Positions 26,101 through 41,100 of a DNA stretch of 64,000 nucleotides are shown here, in pieces; positions within the stretch are counted from its first letter, which is position 1, and each line of letters begins with the position of its first letter. The notes under the pieces are model-generated. The model did not search any database, had not been told where the DNA came from, and saw only the letters and a program-made list of their open reading frames with translations. The position numbers and the translations under genes were made by a program. Origin of the DNA: Acanthornis magna (Eukaryota > Chordata > Aves > Passeriformes > Acanthizidae); contig JAWUZG010000056.1 in the NCBI GenBank assembly GCA_036785705.1, positions 16,102,001 to 16,166,000 on the forward strand, given 5' to 3'.

Positions 26101-29100
26101 CCTGTTCCCAAAGGTGCTCCTCGATTACAGGAACTGCACTGGGAACTCAGCAGAGCATTTGGGGCAAAATGTTTTCACCACTGTTTGCCTCCATTGCCCC
26201 ATCCGCAGATATTGATGCTGCAGTTGCAAAACCCTCCAAGTCTCAGACACAGACAACTCCAGCTTTTGTCACGCACAGCCATTGGCTGGCCTTGCCCAGC
26301 CCCAGAGGAGACAGAACTAAACTCAAAGTTGTACAGTAGAAGAGCAGAAGGGATAGGAACCCCAGCAACAACCTGTAACTTCTGTTTTTCTTGTTGGCTG
26401 GAAGGCAGGAACTGACCAATCAATTTCTAAACCTGGCACCTAGTCAGATCTTTATTTCCACCTTGGGTCCCTCTAGCTTGCTTCCCAGCCTGTGGACACA
26501 AACTGCCCAGGCATTTCCTGTTCAAGGTGGTTTTTAAGAGTTACAGTCAGCCAAGGCAGCCAGCGTGGGTTGCCTGTAGGTGGAGGGAAATTCTTCAGGC
26601 ACGGCTCCCAGCACATGGAATAATGATTCCAAATTATGCTGGGCTTCTTTCCAAAATGTTGTACCTGGTTCTGAGTAGAAAAAGGATCTGATTGGACTCA
26701 GCTTTGTCAGTGCTATTGAAATAGAAAATCCTTCCATATTCAGACCTGGATTTAAGAGCCTTATCAGAGTGATTGGATTTTTTTTCTTGGTCATCTTTAT
26801 TGTCCTATTGGAATCACCCTGGTACTATTCTTCATCTCAGCTCAGCAAGACATTGGGTATCTTTTCTTTGTGTTGAGTGTTCCTTGAAAGAGAAAACCCT
26901 GGAAAGCTTTGAGAGGTTCTCCTGGCTCCTGACCATGAACCAAAGAGCTGAAAGTACTCAAAGCTTTAAGAGCCAGATTTTTATCTATCTTTATGTGATG
27001 CACACAGGGCCAGCTCCTTCTCTCAAAAATACACAATCCTAATCTTCACCACCCAGTGGGGAACCATCTGCTTCAGTCAAGGTTATATTGGCCCAAGGCA
27101 GGGCAGTCACTCACTCCACATCAGACTCTCAGTGCTCTGCTATCTGCCAAAGCCCAAATACCCTGTGCAAACCCCACCAAGACAAACAAAAAGGCTGGTT
27201 TCCAGAAGGCAGAGCACTTGCAAAGCCCAAGGAAACACTGGCTCCCATTGTTCCACCAGGCTTTGCTACGTCAAACATCTGACACGTAGGCGGGATCCTC
27301 TGGCAGGCTGGCTACAGCATTATGGAAACAGGAGCAATGGTGAGATTGCTTCCTACCAAGAGTGGCACAAATGCCAATGGTTGTGACCAAAGGGCAGCTG
27401 AATGACATCATTTGCCCTCCTTTTTCCCCCTGAATCTGGAATGAAAGAGAACAAAAGCATCTTTCCTGGTGATAATGCCAACTCTGGCAACATCTCAAGA
27501 CAGAAACCCCATGGCACTAGACCTGAAATCCTGACACAACCACTATGCAAATATTTTCAGCAGCATCCTATATTCCAGTGCTGGATATTAATGTCTCCTT
27601 TTGGCTAGAGATGGAGAATTATAAGCAAAAGATATGGAAATCAGAAACTAAGCTCTGAGCTTTGCTCTGACTCCCTGCATAGCCATGAGCAAATTGCAAC
27701 ACCTCAGTTTCCCCTGCCACAAAACAGATTGTGACAAGCTCTGAAATCCTCCCAGAGCTCCTTCCTCTCTGGAAGCAGCTCCATGGTCATGCAGCTCTGA
27801 TTGTGCCAGGGACCTTGGGTGCAGGGTGTTTTCTGAACCTTGGACAATTTTCCTGGAACCCCCTGCTCTGCCACAGGCTTCCTGTGTCAATTCAGGGCCC
27901 TGGGGCATTAGCACTTCTATGATCTGGACGCCCTAGATGGGAGGTAAAGCCCTTTATCTACTGTACAGTAGTGACAAAAGGAACACCCCAAACAGTGAAG
28001 AGGCAGAAGACTGACAAATCCTCAGCGTAACTGACTGGTTGCACTTTACAAATGCCGTTCTGACTTTTAATTTATGCACTGAGTAACTGAACAACAAATT
28101 CATTGACAGACTCTGCCCTACAACAACCTCACATGCAAGTCTTACCCATCAGCCATGTCTAAACCATTTTTTTCCCAGTAGGAAAAGAAGGAGAGGATAC
28201 CTGTTCCCCTCTACAGGAATGCAGAAGTAGAAATGACAAGAGGATTAAACAAATTTTTTTGCCTGATAAAATAAAGGCAAGTGGACTACAGGCTGTAGCC
28301 AAGCTGATCTCAGAGTGCAGGATCAGGTCTTGGGTACAGCATCCAGTGAAAATTGTGCCGCTGCAGGCAATGGCAGCAGGTTACTGAGGGGTATCAGCTG
28401 CCCTGTCCTGCCTCTGCTTCAGACTGAGCTGGGCGCCTTCCTATCAGTACCTCTGCCATTCGCTTCTCCAAACACACTGTTCTCTTCCCCACTCCCTCCT
28501 CAAGTGCTGTGTGCTCCTGGCAGCTCTGTGCAGCCCACTGCCAAGTTCTGTTCAGGAACTCTTCTGTCTATATATATATATAAAAGCACTCTCTGGTCCT
28601 TCCAGGTCGCACAGGGCCTGTAAGTATCACATACTATCACATCAAGCAAACATCATGAAACCAAGCCCCAAAAGCAGAGATTGCAGCAAGACTGAAATCA
28701 CCAGCCCCTCCCTGGTAGCAACAAACCTCATAGGTCATTTAGAGAAGGGTCATTTTAACAGAAAACAGAGCTGAATTTTAATCAAAACATTTTTTCTTTT
28801 GTCTTTTTACCCAGAAAGCTGTGAGCAGGTTTATCCTCAACCACTCTGATCCGCCGGGCACCTGCTGGGATCACAGCAGCTTCGATGTAACCTATGGCAA
28901 CAAAAAAGGGGTGAATGAGAGCAGGGCAGGGCCAGCCAGGATCAGCCATCCCAGATCTCCCCGTGAAAAACTCAACTCCAGGCTGGGGATTGAGTGAGAA
29001 ACTTCAAATGAGATCCCTGTGCTGGCAGCCAGGTTTCACTGCTGTGGCAAGCATGGCCATGACAAACATTTCAGCAAAAATGCATGTGCGCTGCTCAGCT

Positions 29101-32100
29101 GTGACTTCAGGCTTGTTAATTAGCTCTAATTAGATCTGCACCCTTTGAATCACCCTGGTTTTCCTGCAGTACTGACAGGGATGCACGAGAACACTGCAAA
29201 GTGTCACTGTCAGGAGCAACACTGCACAGAACAGACATTTGAAATGAAATTGCCAAGAGATGCTCCTGCTTTGTCCTCCCTGTTGAGGCTGTGGTGTCAG
29301 AAAGGACTCACTTCCACAAAACTTTTGGATGATGCTAAAACCAAACAGAGGGAATTAGTGAGACGAATGAGGGAAAAACTTGTTTTCACTTACATTTCAG
29401 CTTTGTACAAAAGTTCTGGAGGATATAATCATCTTCTTGCACTGGGCTGCTGAACAGAATTCAACAGCTCAGATTTAATGCAATAACAGAACTGAAGTTT
29501 CTCAAAGACTGGCCACTGGTCACCTCTAAACAATTCTTCTAAGACCCAGTTCTGACTCACAGAATACAGTGAGAATAAGTAGGCGCTACAAGGAAATGTA
29601 GCCTATTTTCCCCCACTAAGGAGACACGGAGTTACAGACTTGCTCCATGGGGTGGAAGTAAATAGTAAAGCAGAGGAACACTAGGGTCCATTTCAAAGAG
29701 CCAGGCAGAGTTTTTCCAATGGCTTCACTGGACTTTGAATCAGGCCTCTGTAAATGACACTAATCTCATCACAACCATGACTTGATTCCTTCTAATTGGC
29801 CACCCAGTTTACTTTGCTGTGTATCACTTGGCACCTTTTTGGGGTTATTGCTGTCCTCTCTCTTTTAGATGTTAAGCAGCTTATCCTGTATGTTCCCTCA
29901 TCCACTTTTCTTGCTTTAAAGGGCTCTGTGAAGCTGTTCTGTGTCAGGGATGCCTTTATGGGAATTGTGGGCTGTCTAGAGCAATGGGTTGGAGAAGTGC
30001 TGGCACAGGGAGCAGTGATTCCTCTAGCACTCAGCAAAGTTCAGGGAGCTATTTTAGGGATAAAAGTGCAGTGGAACAGCCCTGCTTCTGCTGTACTGAT
30101 ACAGGGCAGACTCAAAGGAGGATGGTAACAGCCTCTTGCACCTCAGGACTAAGTGATTCTCTTGCCACTACAACATAAAGCAAGACAGATGGGGATTTTG
30201 GGGCCTCAGACAATGGATTCATTTCCTGAATATTCATTTCATGAGTAAGGCTTGAGCTCTTGGGTTTCATCAGGTGCAGAAGGTGGACAGCTGACTTGGG
30301 CCAGACAGTCTCCCTGTTTCCCAGATTGTTGTATCTGAATGACACTTTCACCTGACCTTTCAGCTCTGTTCTCTTTGCACTTGTTCCTCCTCACGGACTT
30401 CTCCCTTACCCAGGATATCTCAGAAATGGTCACTCAATCCTTGCAGGAAAACCAGAGCGAGGGGCAGCAGAGCTCAAACCTTGTCTGTGCACAGCAGCCA
30501 GAGCAGAGGCTCTCCCAGCTGCTCTTCCAGTCTGGGTTTCACCAGGAAAAATTATTACTTCCAGGGTCAATTTTTTTAAGGGAATACTGAAACATGTTAT
30601 GAAATCAGAGCAAACAGATGTAGGGCTTTATTCTAGCCATTGCCAGGAGTTGTTTTTTCATCAGCTGAGACACCAAATCACAGTCAATACAGAGTGTTTC
30701 AGGTATCAAACATCCTCACTGCACCCCATGCAGCTGCACACAAACCCAACTAAAGACATGAACACACAGCAGAAGTGTGACCAGTGACAGTCTGCCACAG
30801 GGAACAGCTCCTGCGACACCCCTGAACACCCCTGTTAGGAAGCCAATTTGGAATATGCCCAAGGTTCAGGTAATTTAATGTATTTGCTAGGGGGCTATTT
30901 ATTTATTCAGTTTTTAGAGCAGATGCAAATGCCCAGAGCTATTTTGTGCTGGAGTTGGAGACAAAGTTACTCGGAATTCAGTGGAAGGCAGTCACTAAGA
31001 TGAGTGAACTCTGGGTCTGTCCCCTGACCCAGCAGCAGCCAGGAGTGTGCCACACTGCTTTAGAGGGGAGCAAACCCTGGAGCTGTGCTGGAGGCTCAGC
31101 TCAAGCCATAAATACACTCTCATTTCATCACTGTGCCATGAGAGAAACACCACGTGGAAAAGTGATTTTTATAATAGTAAATAGTGAAGTGTAAGCTATT
31201 AATAGAGTATTAGTTCTGGAGACTGTTTAGTTTGGTTTCACACCAGATTTTTCTTCTTGTGTAATTTCTAATCCTGATTGATGGCTTTGGGGGGTTGCAT
31301 TCACAGCTCCTGAACAAGAAGAAACACAGTTTGTTAACTCACTGTGGCACAAACCTGACTGCTGACCTTCACTCTCCTGCTGGAGAGCTGCCAAATGCTT
31401 TGCAGTGGTTTGGATCGGACCTGTCCTCTCAGAGGTGAAGCAGAACCCTTGGGCATGTCCCACCAGGAGCACCTGGACACTCTCATTCATTATCTCCAGC
31501 AATGTTGTGCAAGTCAGTGCTCAAATTCTGCTGCAAACAGACTGGATATCATCCATGCAAATTTGCCACAAAATTAGGTCACCTCCACCACTCCACTCTG
31601 GTCCTTAGAGCTGGTGTGAGGCTTCTGGTCACAGATTCCTGATCTTTGAGATAACTGCACCAGGAAACACCTCCAGTGTTTTCCAGGCACATTTTATTAA
31701 GCAAACTGGAACTGCAGATTGCCAGAAAGATTATCAAGTGTCAGCTAGAATGACCAAAAAACGTCTCAGAGCTGGCCCTGAGTCAAGGACTCTCAAAGCT
31801 CTGTTAGGTCTTAGGGTAATTCTCTGCAAGGCAGGGGTTTGCAAGGTTGGGCTTAAAGTTCTGCTTTAAATGAGGAACTGGTTAGAGACTGATGAGATTT
31901 GGCAACTATCAGGCAGTATTTTTAGTAATTTCACCCATAAATCAGCCTGTTAAGATGAAGCTTTGAAAATACAACAGGAGAACTTCATTATTTGATAATT
32001 TATAGTGCTGTATGCAGTATACTCCACCTTGGGAACAGTTACTTTGGCACACACCAATCTTTCTGGATAATCTGCATTACATCAGTGTCTCAGGAATGTA

Positions 32101-35100
32101 AGACTGTGATTGAAGCAAATCCTAGATACAAATTATATGGTGTAACTCCTATTAGGAGAGACACCAGAACAAAGAGGTGGCTTTGTCATCAAGGAGATTA
32201 ATATGTGAACAGTGGCTACTGTATCTTCATTTAAATGCTGGAGAGATTTGCAAGAGGAAAGCAGCCCACACAGAAAAATCCATTGTTAGCCATTGTTATT
32301 ACTCCCAGAAAGAACAGGAAGTTTAGTGTGAACTTCAGAATGTCACTGATCTACTGCAAAACTGTTCTTCTGGTTCACACTGCAAAGAAAGTCAGATTCC
32401 AAGGTGAAGGAAAAATTATCCCATGGCTGAAAGTATGCCGGGGCCAGTCTGGCACTGCACCTTCATATCTTAGTCCTGCACACACCAAAATCAGGTGTGA
32501 GAAAGTCAACAGCGCTCAGCTCATTATCAAACCTCCCAGAAGTGCTTTGAACAAAGCTCTGAGGGTAGGAGTCAAGGAACTCAGAGTGCCCTGCCTACCT
32601 GCCAGCCAGAACAGCTTCCATGTCATTTCGGGATAAACATCAGCTGGGCATCTCAGACTCCATCTCCTTCCCACCTTGCAGCTCTTGCTGAGTGCTCCTT
32701 GCTGCAGTGAAAATGATGTGCCTATTTTCTGAATAGCTGTGATGATTCTCCTTTGCTTTTAGCTTGAGAATAGATCCTGCATTGGCACCTGTCCACTTCC
32801 AGCCATGGGATAGCTCATTCAGAAGAAAATAATTTCTCTGGAGAGCCATGGATAGATTTCAAGGCCTCCTACCATTGCTGGGAAGTTAGTTACTGAGATT
32901 TCTAACTTGCATGTTCTGATGAAACCCTTTTAAGAGATCTCTGAGTTAAAGATTAGGTAGAGCTCTATTTTCTTACAATTTACATGTACACCCTATTAAT
33001 AAAAAAAAGACATTTTTGTGTTGGCTAAAGATGTTCCCAGCCAGCACTACAAGCACTACCATTCAAATTTCTTTTAAATAAGTGCTGGACAAGCAGCATA
33101 TGCAATAAAATACTCGCCTTCCCCCATCTTAAAAAGAGAAATTTCTAGCAAATATATACTTTTCCTTTCCCAAAATGACCGAACAACTAGAAGATCTCAT
33201 CCTATTACATTCTGTCATTAAAAAAAAAAAATTTGAAATATCTGTGGTGATTCTTTCAAATCATAAGCAAATGAAAATCTTGATGTGGCTGAGAAAAATC
33301 AAGACACAGAGACAGAGGTCTCTGACCATTCCAGGCACAGCCTTGGAGAAGCTGTCAGTGATAAATCAGCTCCCCAACAGGAAGGAATCAAAGAGCTGTT
33401 CTTCGTTTCTAGGTCCCCTGTACAGTGGCAGGGTGACAGAGGTGGACTTCAGAACAACTCTGCGTTTGGTTCTGATAAATTATTTGGTAGAAATAGGTAC
33501 AGGGCATGCTGCCAGTCAAAAGGAAACCTCAGTCTAAACAGTGCATTCAGCTGGCCTGCTGAAGACAGCCAGCTGCACACAAGTGTATGTGATGTTTAGC
33601 ATCATAAATAAAGGCTTTTGACCTCCTCTCCAACAGAAAAACAGAATCCATTTCCAGTTGGATCACCCTGGATCACAGGTGGTAAGAGCTGAACTGCTGG
33701 ACCTCCTGTGAGGCACTTTGAATGTTCCACCACCTTCCCCAACAGGGTGGCAGAAGTTCTGTGACATTAAAGTTGGGGGAAAAAAAGAAATAGACCTGGT
33801 TCTTTTTGCTTGGTTAATGAAAATTTGTCTTTCTTTCAGGCAGATAGGCTCTCTAAAAGTAAAGGATCTGTACTTTGTATCTCCTTTAAGGCAAGTGAAA
33901 CAGTAAAAGGACTTGAAGTTTATCCATGGCTTTTGATACCAAATTTCCCCATCTAATCCAACCAAAAGAAGACAAAGAACCAACACCAAAAGATTTCACC
34001 AACACCCACTGACACTGCAAACAGCATTCAAGTATCTTACACGAGAAACACTTGGGAACAGCCTTTGCCTTTGCCATCACACATGTGGAAACCTTCTTAC
34101 AATGACTATTGGTGACTAAGAAACAGAAAGGAGTTGGCAGGGGTTTAGTTCAGTTCACAGGGCTCCACAACATCATCTGCAACCACAGGACACATAGGGA
34201 CCAATCCTGCCACCAGAGGAGTCCCACGGGCAGAGCCAAGGCCCGAGGCTGCAGCTGCAATTCCCCAAACAGATACCACTCCACAACAATCAATGTTTTG
34301 ATGTTTGAAGTCTATTCTCTTCCGAAATAATAAATCAGCACACTGGGCTTGGGATCCTGGCCTTGACTTGGATCGCAGCCAGTTTGTGCGGATTTGCCAC
34401 TGAACTGTGCAATCATTTACACACCCAAACCTTGAACTTCTTATCACCAGCATATTATGGACTCTTCTTTGCTCCAGCTTCCATTGAATTTTTGCACATT
34501 TTTGCTTAACTGTCAATTAAAAAAAAAAAAGCCATTTTTTTTTTAGTAACCTCATATTCACTTGTGATACCCCAGATCTGGAGCTTTGCCTACTGCATGA
34601 GATTCAGTGGGCTCACCTGAGGACCTGATTCTGCAGAACAGCAGTGTGTGAGCAGAAATGGGAGGGAGCAAACATAAAATTTAATTAACTTTCCAAATTA
34701 AATTAAAAATAAAACAAAATATCTAATAAATGTTTATGAGGTTATACTGGTAAAACCAATTATTTTCTAGATTATGTGAGATGGGTAAAGGCGGAAACAT
34801 TGCATTGACAAAGCAACACTTTGACAGGTTCGCACTTCTGCGATGATCAGCAAAGAATGTGAAGGCTTGAACACCATCCACGAGCCATCAGGAATTCTTT
34901 CTGATTAGGTTCCAGGGCACTGGGGGTAAAAATCTCCCGCAGTGTCTTGGCAGCCAGTGAAGGCTGAAACTGTTCTGTTCCTACAACCTTGTAAAGTCAC
35001 CACCTCAAGCAGTCTGGGTAGCTGGAAACGGGTGCAGCCTCCTGGCAGTGACCCAGAAATTTCTTATTTATCTGCACAAGACATTTTGTAGACTTGTTGG

Positions 35101-38100
35101 AAAAGATAAAAGATAGCTACTCTTCAGAAGCATGTCAGAAGCCCATGAAAGCTGTACAGTCCGCTACAGAAATGGAGAATAGCTGGGGTTTTTTTCAATG
35201 GAAATGAGGAACTTTTCCCATCCATTCCATCAAATGCAAATGACTTGATATAAGTGGGTGGAAAACAACTGGGACAAAAGAGTCAAACGCACTAATGCAG
35301 GAAACTATTCAACAGGTTGGCCAAGCACACAAATGTGCTCCAGAGATGTGGTGCAGGTGGGAAATCCTACCTGCATCTCACAGGAGGAGACAGATCCCAG
35401 CTGGCCCCACAGGTGAGGAGGAGGAGGGTGAAGAGGAAGAGGTCAATGAACAAAATCAGAGCCTCAGACTTCAGAACTGAGACCTGGACTAAAGGGAGCT
35501 GCTAAGCACTGGTGCTGCTTTAGCCACTAAACTGAATTGAAATGTGTGCTTAAAGGGGATTTTCCTGTGCTTTGTGGAGCTCAGTCCTGGAGGAGCATAT
35601 GTTGAATGTATTTCTCCATACAGAAATGGCAATTCTGTATTCACTGAACGGGAAATAATTTTTTTCTGGACACTTGTTTCCTCCTGGAGCAGCTTCCAAG
35701 TTCTGGACATGGCTTTCCCTCCCTTTGGCTGATTAGGATGGGTGATAACAGGTTTCTCAGAAGTGTAGTACAGAAACCCTGGAACAAAGACTAATTCAAA
35801 CACCAAGCTGTACATACATTAATGTTTAACAAGAGGGAGAAAAGTCTTAACTCCAACTGGAAGCTCCTGTATCCTATACTGGATACTTTTGCTGGCAGGG
35901 AATCAGTAAAAATATTCAGAGGGGAGTGCTCTTTCCTTTAGCTGAGATATCCTGATTATAACATGAATCATCTACAACATGCAACATGCATCATTCTGAG
36001 ACCTCAAAGATGGTGCTGAAATCTGACTTCCCTCCCACTGGGAAAGATTCTGTGATTTTGTCTCCTATTTAAAATCATCAGCACCAGTAGCAGCCGAAAT
36101 GAGAAACACAACTTCATTCTGAATTTCAGGCAGAGGCAGTGGCGGGCATCAGGGCTACTGAAGAAGAAGCAGATGGGATATCACACTTGAAGTGAATTGG
36201 GGTTTGTTTTGTTTTTCTCAGGTGCTTCCTAGACCTGTTTTTTCTAGGTGACTCTGATGCTATCCAAGAAGAAGAGCTCTTACTAGCACCCTAACTCTCC
36301 TCCAGCCGCACAGAACCCCACTGAGTGTTACTCACCCATGCCCTTGGTGTGGTTGAAGTCTCCTTTCACCACTTTGCAGGTTTTCCCATCACCACTGCAG
36401 ATCCCACAGCGATCCTCTTTGGCAGCAGAGCCAATGATCCCATCGCAGCCAATTTTCTAATGACAACAACCAGAGGTCCCCATTATTTTGTTTGCAAAGT
36501 TAGAGCATCTCTAAACATCGAGGTCAAGACTAAGATTAATATCTGATTGGAAACCCGAATGGGGAGAAAGCACTGAATTCTGATTATACTTTTGAAATAC
36601 CTGAAAAAAGACCTCATTAATCAGATGGCGCAAGATACCTGAAATGCAAGAGTAATTCAATGGAAGCAGGTCAGGTTCATATTTGGCCAATTTCTACAAG
36701 ACTGCCTATGCAATTACAAAATTTTCCACATGCTTGCACTGTATTAAGAATCAATACTGAATTGAAAAACAAATTATAAAATGTAACAGTTGCACCTAAA
36801 GCTTCATTTTAAATGGTGTTTTCGTAATTTTCTACACATACCTATTTTTTTCTGATAAAAACCTACAGTTCTGCTTCCACAGATGGGAAGAGTCACAATA
36901 TTCTCCCTGTAGCTATCGGGATTATTACCACAATCTTCCTCATTCACAAAACATTCACAGGTTGTGATGGTGAACGTTCCACATTTGCAGATGTTGAGGT
37001 TGACAAGACTTACCATCATTAATTTATATAAACTGTATTCTGTCCATGTAAGACCCTCAAAATAATCAGCAATTCACTCTTAAAACATAAATTTCTCCTG
37101 AAATAAGTGCTGTCATTATGCGAGTTATTAGCAGAGATTGCACTATTAAAAATGAGTTTAAGATTTATTCTGTGTAGATAAACAGTTTCTTGGCAAATGA
37201 GCAGCAGGACTGTCACTAATAAGACTTATTTGAGTAAGGCTGTTGGGTCTCTCCCTTCTTTGCCTTCCTATAATGAAGCCAGAGGAAAGTTGGAGAGATA
37301 TCTTAGGGAATGATCAAAACAACAAACATTTTGAAAAATAGGGTAAGCAGGGAAATATTAAGAGAACTTGGGCTGTTTATCTGAGCCTGTATGCGTGTAA
37401 GCAACGCAATTTGGATCAGAACTCAAACATTCCCCTCGTTTCAGAAGACCCTGGCCACTGCCTGAGTCCAGATGTATTTCAGGGATCAAAGATTGCCAGC
37501 GTTCCGCCGTGTGCTGATGCAGAGCTTGTCTGGGTAAATCATTAGGGACAGACATGCTGAGAGAGGATGATCATCCTAAACACATACCAGGGAAATGCTG
37601 CTCATTAACTGGCACAGCACCTACACTGGTGCACAGGAACAGCAGGAAAAAACCTGTAGAAATGTATAAATGGGAGTTAAAAGAGGCAGGAAGAAGATCA
37701 CAGAGTTTCTGGCAGCTGCAATTCTCATGTCTAAACTTCACGCCCATGTCCAACAAATAATTTTGGGATATTGAACGTGATTCTGCCCCCAGAACAGAAG
37801 GATGTCCCAGCAGCTCTCCTTCCAGGAAAATCAGGATGATTTATTAATGGGGTTGCTGAAAGGCAGCTGGAAATAAATGCCTGCCTGCCACCCTGCTGAG
37901 ATACTGGAAAGGCTGTGTTTAATTTAAGGCTCTGGTGCTATCTTTTATTGTGCTGCATTGTTATTAGCACTATGTGAGCACACAGATGAATAAAGGGAAC
38001 ATAATGAGTGTTGAACCACACTTATTCCCAGAGCTACATGAGGAGTCTGTAGGACTCTAATAGAGGCAGGGAAAGAATGGGGAGTTGACAATCACATGCT

Positions 38101-41100
38101 TTGTATTTACGCTGGAGTTTCCTAGATAATGGAAACCAATGCAAGCCAGCAAAGCTTGGGAAGGCTGAGTCCCCACTCTTCTGAGACTGGGGCTCAAGAC
38201 AAGCCATTTCCTCACATGTTTACTTGGTCACTACACCCTTTGACTTGAGAGACCCTCTCTGAAGGCATGGAAAGAACCCATTGAATCCACAAATGTACCT
38301 CCCAAAATCTTGGCTGGTTTTGACCTTTGATCTTCATCCTGATTCCCTGCGAGTGAAAGAACTGCGACTGGCCCTTGCACCCTCCTCTTCCATGGCACCA
38401 CTGCTCCCATCCTCAGGGCAGACTTTCCCTCCAATACACACCTCGAGATTTAAAGCCCTCATCACATTTGGGCCAGGAAATGGCTTCTTACAAAGAAGTA
38501 TCCTTAAGAGAATAAAACACTTCTTTTTTTCTTGGCTTCAAGATGAAAATTGGTACATTCTTGCTACTTTATGGGGGAAAAATACCTTGGAAGCACTTTA
38601 GTGTTGTCTACATAAACATTAGAGTCCATTTCCCTCTCCCCAAGCCTTCCAATCATTTCCAAACTGGAAGTGCATTTAATAACAGTACATTTAATAACAG
38701 TACATTATGAAACAGCTTTGGTTAAGATTTGACAGTGTAGTCCAAAAGCTGCAAAGTCATTTAGAAACACATTACAGTGACCACCGCGGTCACTCTGATC
38801 CTTCAAGAACTCCCCACATGGACAGTACAGCCACTCTTCAGTGGATCAGGGCTAGAAGGGCTGAACACAGTGGGTATCACCCTTGTGGGAGCAAAGTACC
38901 TGCCAGCAGTCCTTGAGTTAATTGAGAGATACATCCAGCTTTCTCCAAGGTGTGAAAGCCCCTGAGATTCCAGCACTGGGTGGAAAAACTATCAAGTTTG
39001 TGCATCAGCAGCTTCCAGTGACAATATACTCTGTGTATTCTACTGTCCATCCTTTAACTAGGGAGCTGTCCTCAGCCTGCAGAAAGCTTTCCAAAAAGTG
39101 AGGGCCTAACTGACCGTATGCAAAGGGAAAATCCCAAGTCTCATTGCTCAAAAGTCAAGTTTTCAGTGCAGAAAGAATCCCTTAGAATCCAAACAGTTCC
39201 AAGGTAGTTGTTTGATCTTTGCCATCTCTCACTTGCTTTGTGCTCCTTCCTGTCCAGTCCAATCAATCGAGGTAAGGGGATTTATTAAACTGAGAAGCAG
39301 AAAGGGGAAGCTTTACATTCTGAAGAAAGAAAGACCTTGTAAATAACAGTGACAACCTGTGTGTTTCCTGACAAAAGAGTTACCCTGCAGATGAGCAGAC
39401 TCAGTCCATGGACCAACAATTCCTGGATACTTTCAGTTCCATCAGTCTTGAATGGACTGGTGAGAAGGGAAGCAGCTTTTAAACATGGGAATGCTGGCAA
39501 GAAGCATGAAGATAAAGTCTTTTAGGGCTTCAAATCCTCAGCACGGACAGTCAGAAATGTGCCCACAGGTTTTTAATGCTCTTCAACCCAGGCAGTCTCC
39601 TACTCTGACACAACATTTTGGAACTAGCCACTGACCTTTAAATTGGCAGGTAACTGCACATTTGCTGAGCCAAAGGCCTGAAATTAATCCTCTTTAAGCT
39701 GATATCTCTATCCACCCTTCCTTCCCTCCCTCCCCCTTCTTTTCATTTTTATAATTAAACATCTGAAAGTACTGCTTGTTGGGTGGTATTTCCAGCTTCA
39801 GTCATTGCTGGCTTCAGCATAGGAAAACTCCTCTCCTCTTTTGAATACATATCACTTGGATTCTTTTGTGTGAACTATTCTCTGTATTGCTTGGATATTT
39901 TTTAATGATATTTTTATTTGTATTTTCAATGGCTGTGAAAGACCTCAATTGATACAGCTTGAGAGAGTATGTTTTGCTACATAAACACAATTATTTTTGT
40001 TATACACACCCACCCTGTGCAAGAAATGACATTGTAGGCTCACAAAACTGTAATGCTTCCCATATGCTGAACTAACTGGCTGTCTCAATGGATCAAATAT
40101 AAATATTGATGCAACATGTGCCATTTTACAAATTAATCATGTACAGAGCAGGCTGGTTATGACAGAGTCATCTACACTGCCAATTTCTTTTGTCCATAAT
40201 ATCCAATGTCCATTGATACCTCCAGGGATGGAGCACATGAAACAGGAATGTACACATGTGAGCAAGCGACATTCAGATCTGAGGAGAAAAGAATTCTTAT
40301 TTCTTTCTTTTAAACACATCTGTCCCTGTGGAGGATTGTGGGTGGCTGTCAGGACTGGTACAGGAGGTGAATCTGGGTCCCTAATCAAGCAGTTTCATCT
40401 CTGAGTTACTCCTATTTCTGTTCCACAACAAATTTTGTGGGACGGATTACAGTCCATGTAGGAGTTAGTTCAGCAAATATCCTTCTGTCATTTCCAAGGC
40501 CTTCAGATTTAGTCTGAATCAGAGCAGCTCTGCTGGATCAGGAGTTAGACACCTCCTATTTTAAATTAGCTTTATCTCAACTGCATTAGATCTGCCCATG
40601 GGCTTTGTTCTTAGATCCCTCAGGGGGTGTTGGACACAATAATTATTGATAACCACTTTTTCACATATAGAGATTGAAGGTTATGTGTCAAATGAGAGAA
40701 CATGCAAATAATAAAAAGCCCTTTCCCATCCCAGGAACTCCTTTGCTTCTATTATATGCTTTCCATGGGATAACATGGAAGAAAAAAAATTGGGGGAAAC
40801 AGCATGGGGTTTTTTTTCATACCCCACTGCAAAGTACACTAAAACCTAGTAAGACATCGACAAAGAGTTGGGTTTTGTCATTATGCCTTACTTACCAAAA
40901 TCCCTGATACTCTTTTTAGCCTCAGATTACATTGCTACAGATTCAGACATGGAAAAAAGGAAAAAGGCAATTCTACAACAGGTTTCTGTAGTTCAGACAA
41001 TCCTTCTGGATTTTGTGCACATGCACTAAATAATTTATCAAAGTACAGTGCTAAGCCAAGTTGTTGTATGGAGACAAGCTACCCAGTCTGGAACATCTTG

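Larger units (their letters stand above)
24102..28810 (-). other. ADAMTS17 intron, 4.7 kb
   Basis: A phase 1 intron in the spacer domain. It holds a MIR-like relic (27665-27735) and a TA run (28567-28583). I see no gene. Confidence 0.88.

Noticed and set aside
38776..38794. Palindrome AGTGACC-ACCGC-GGTCACT
   Set aside because: Seven-base arms are too short to mean much. It could be a binding site, but nothing around it supports this.
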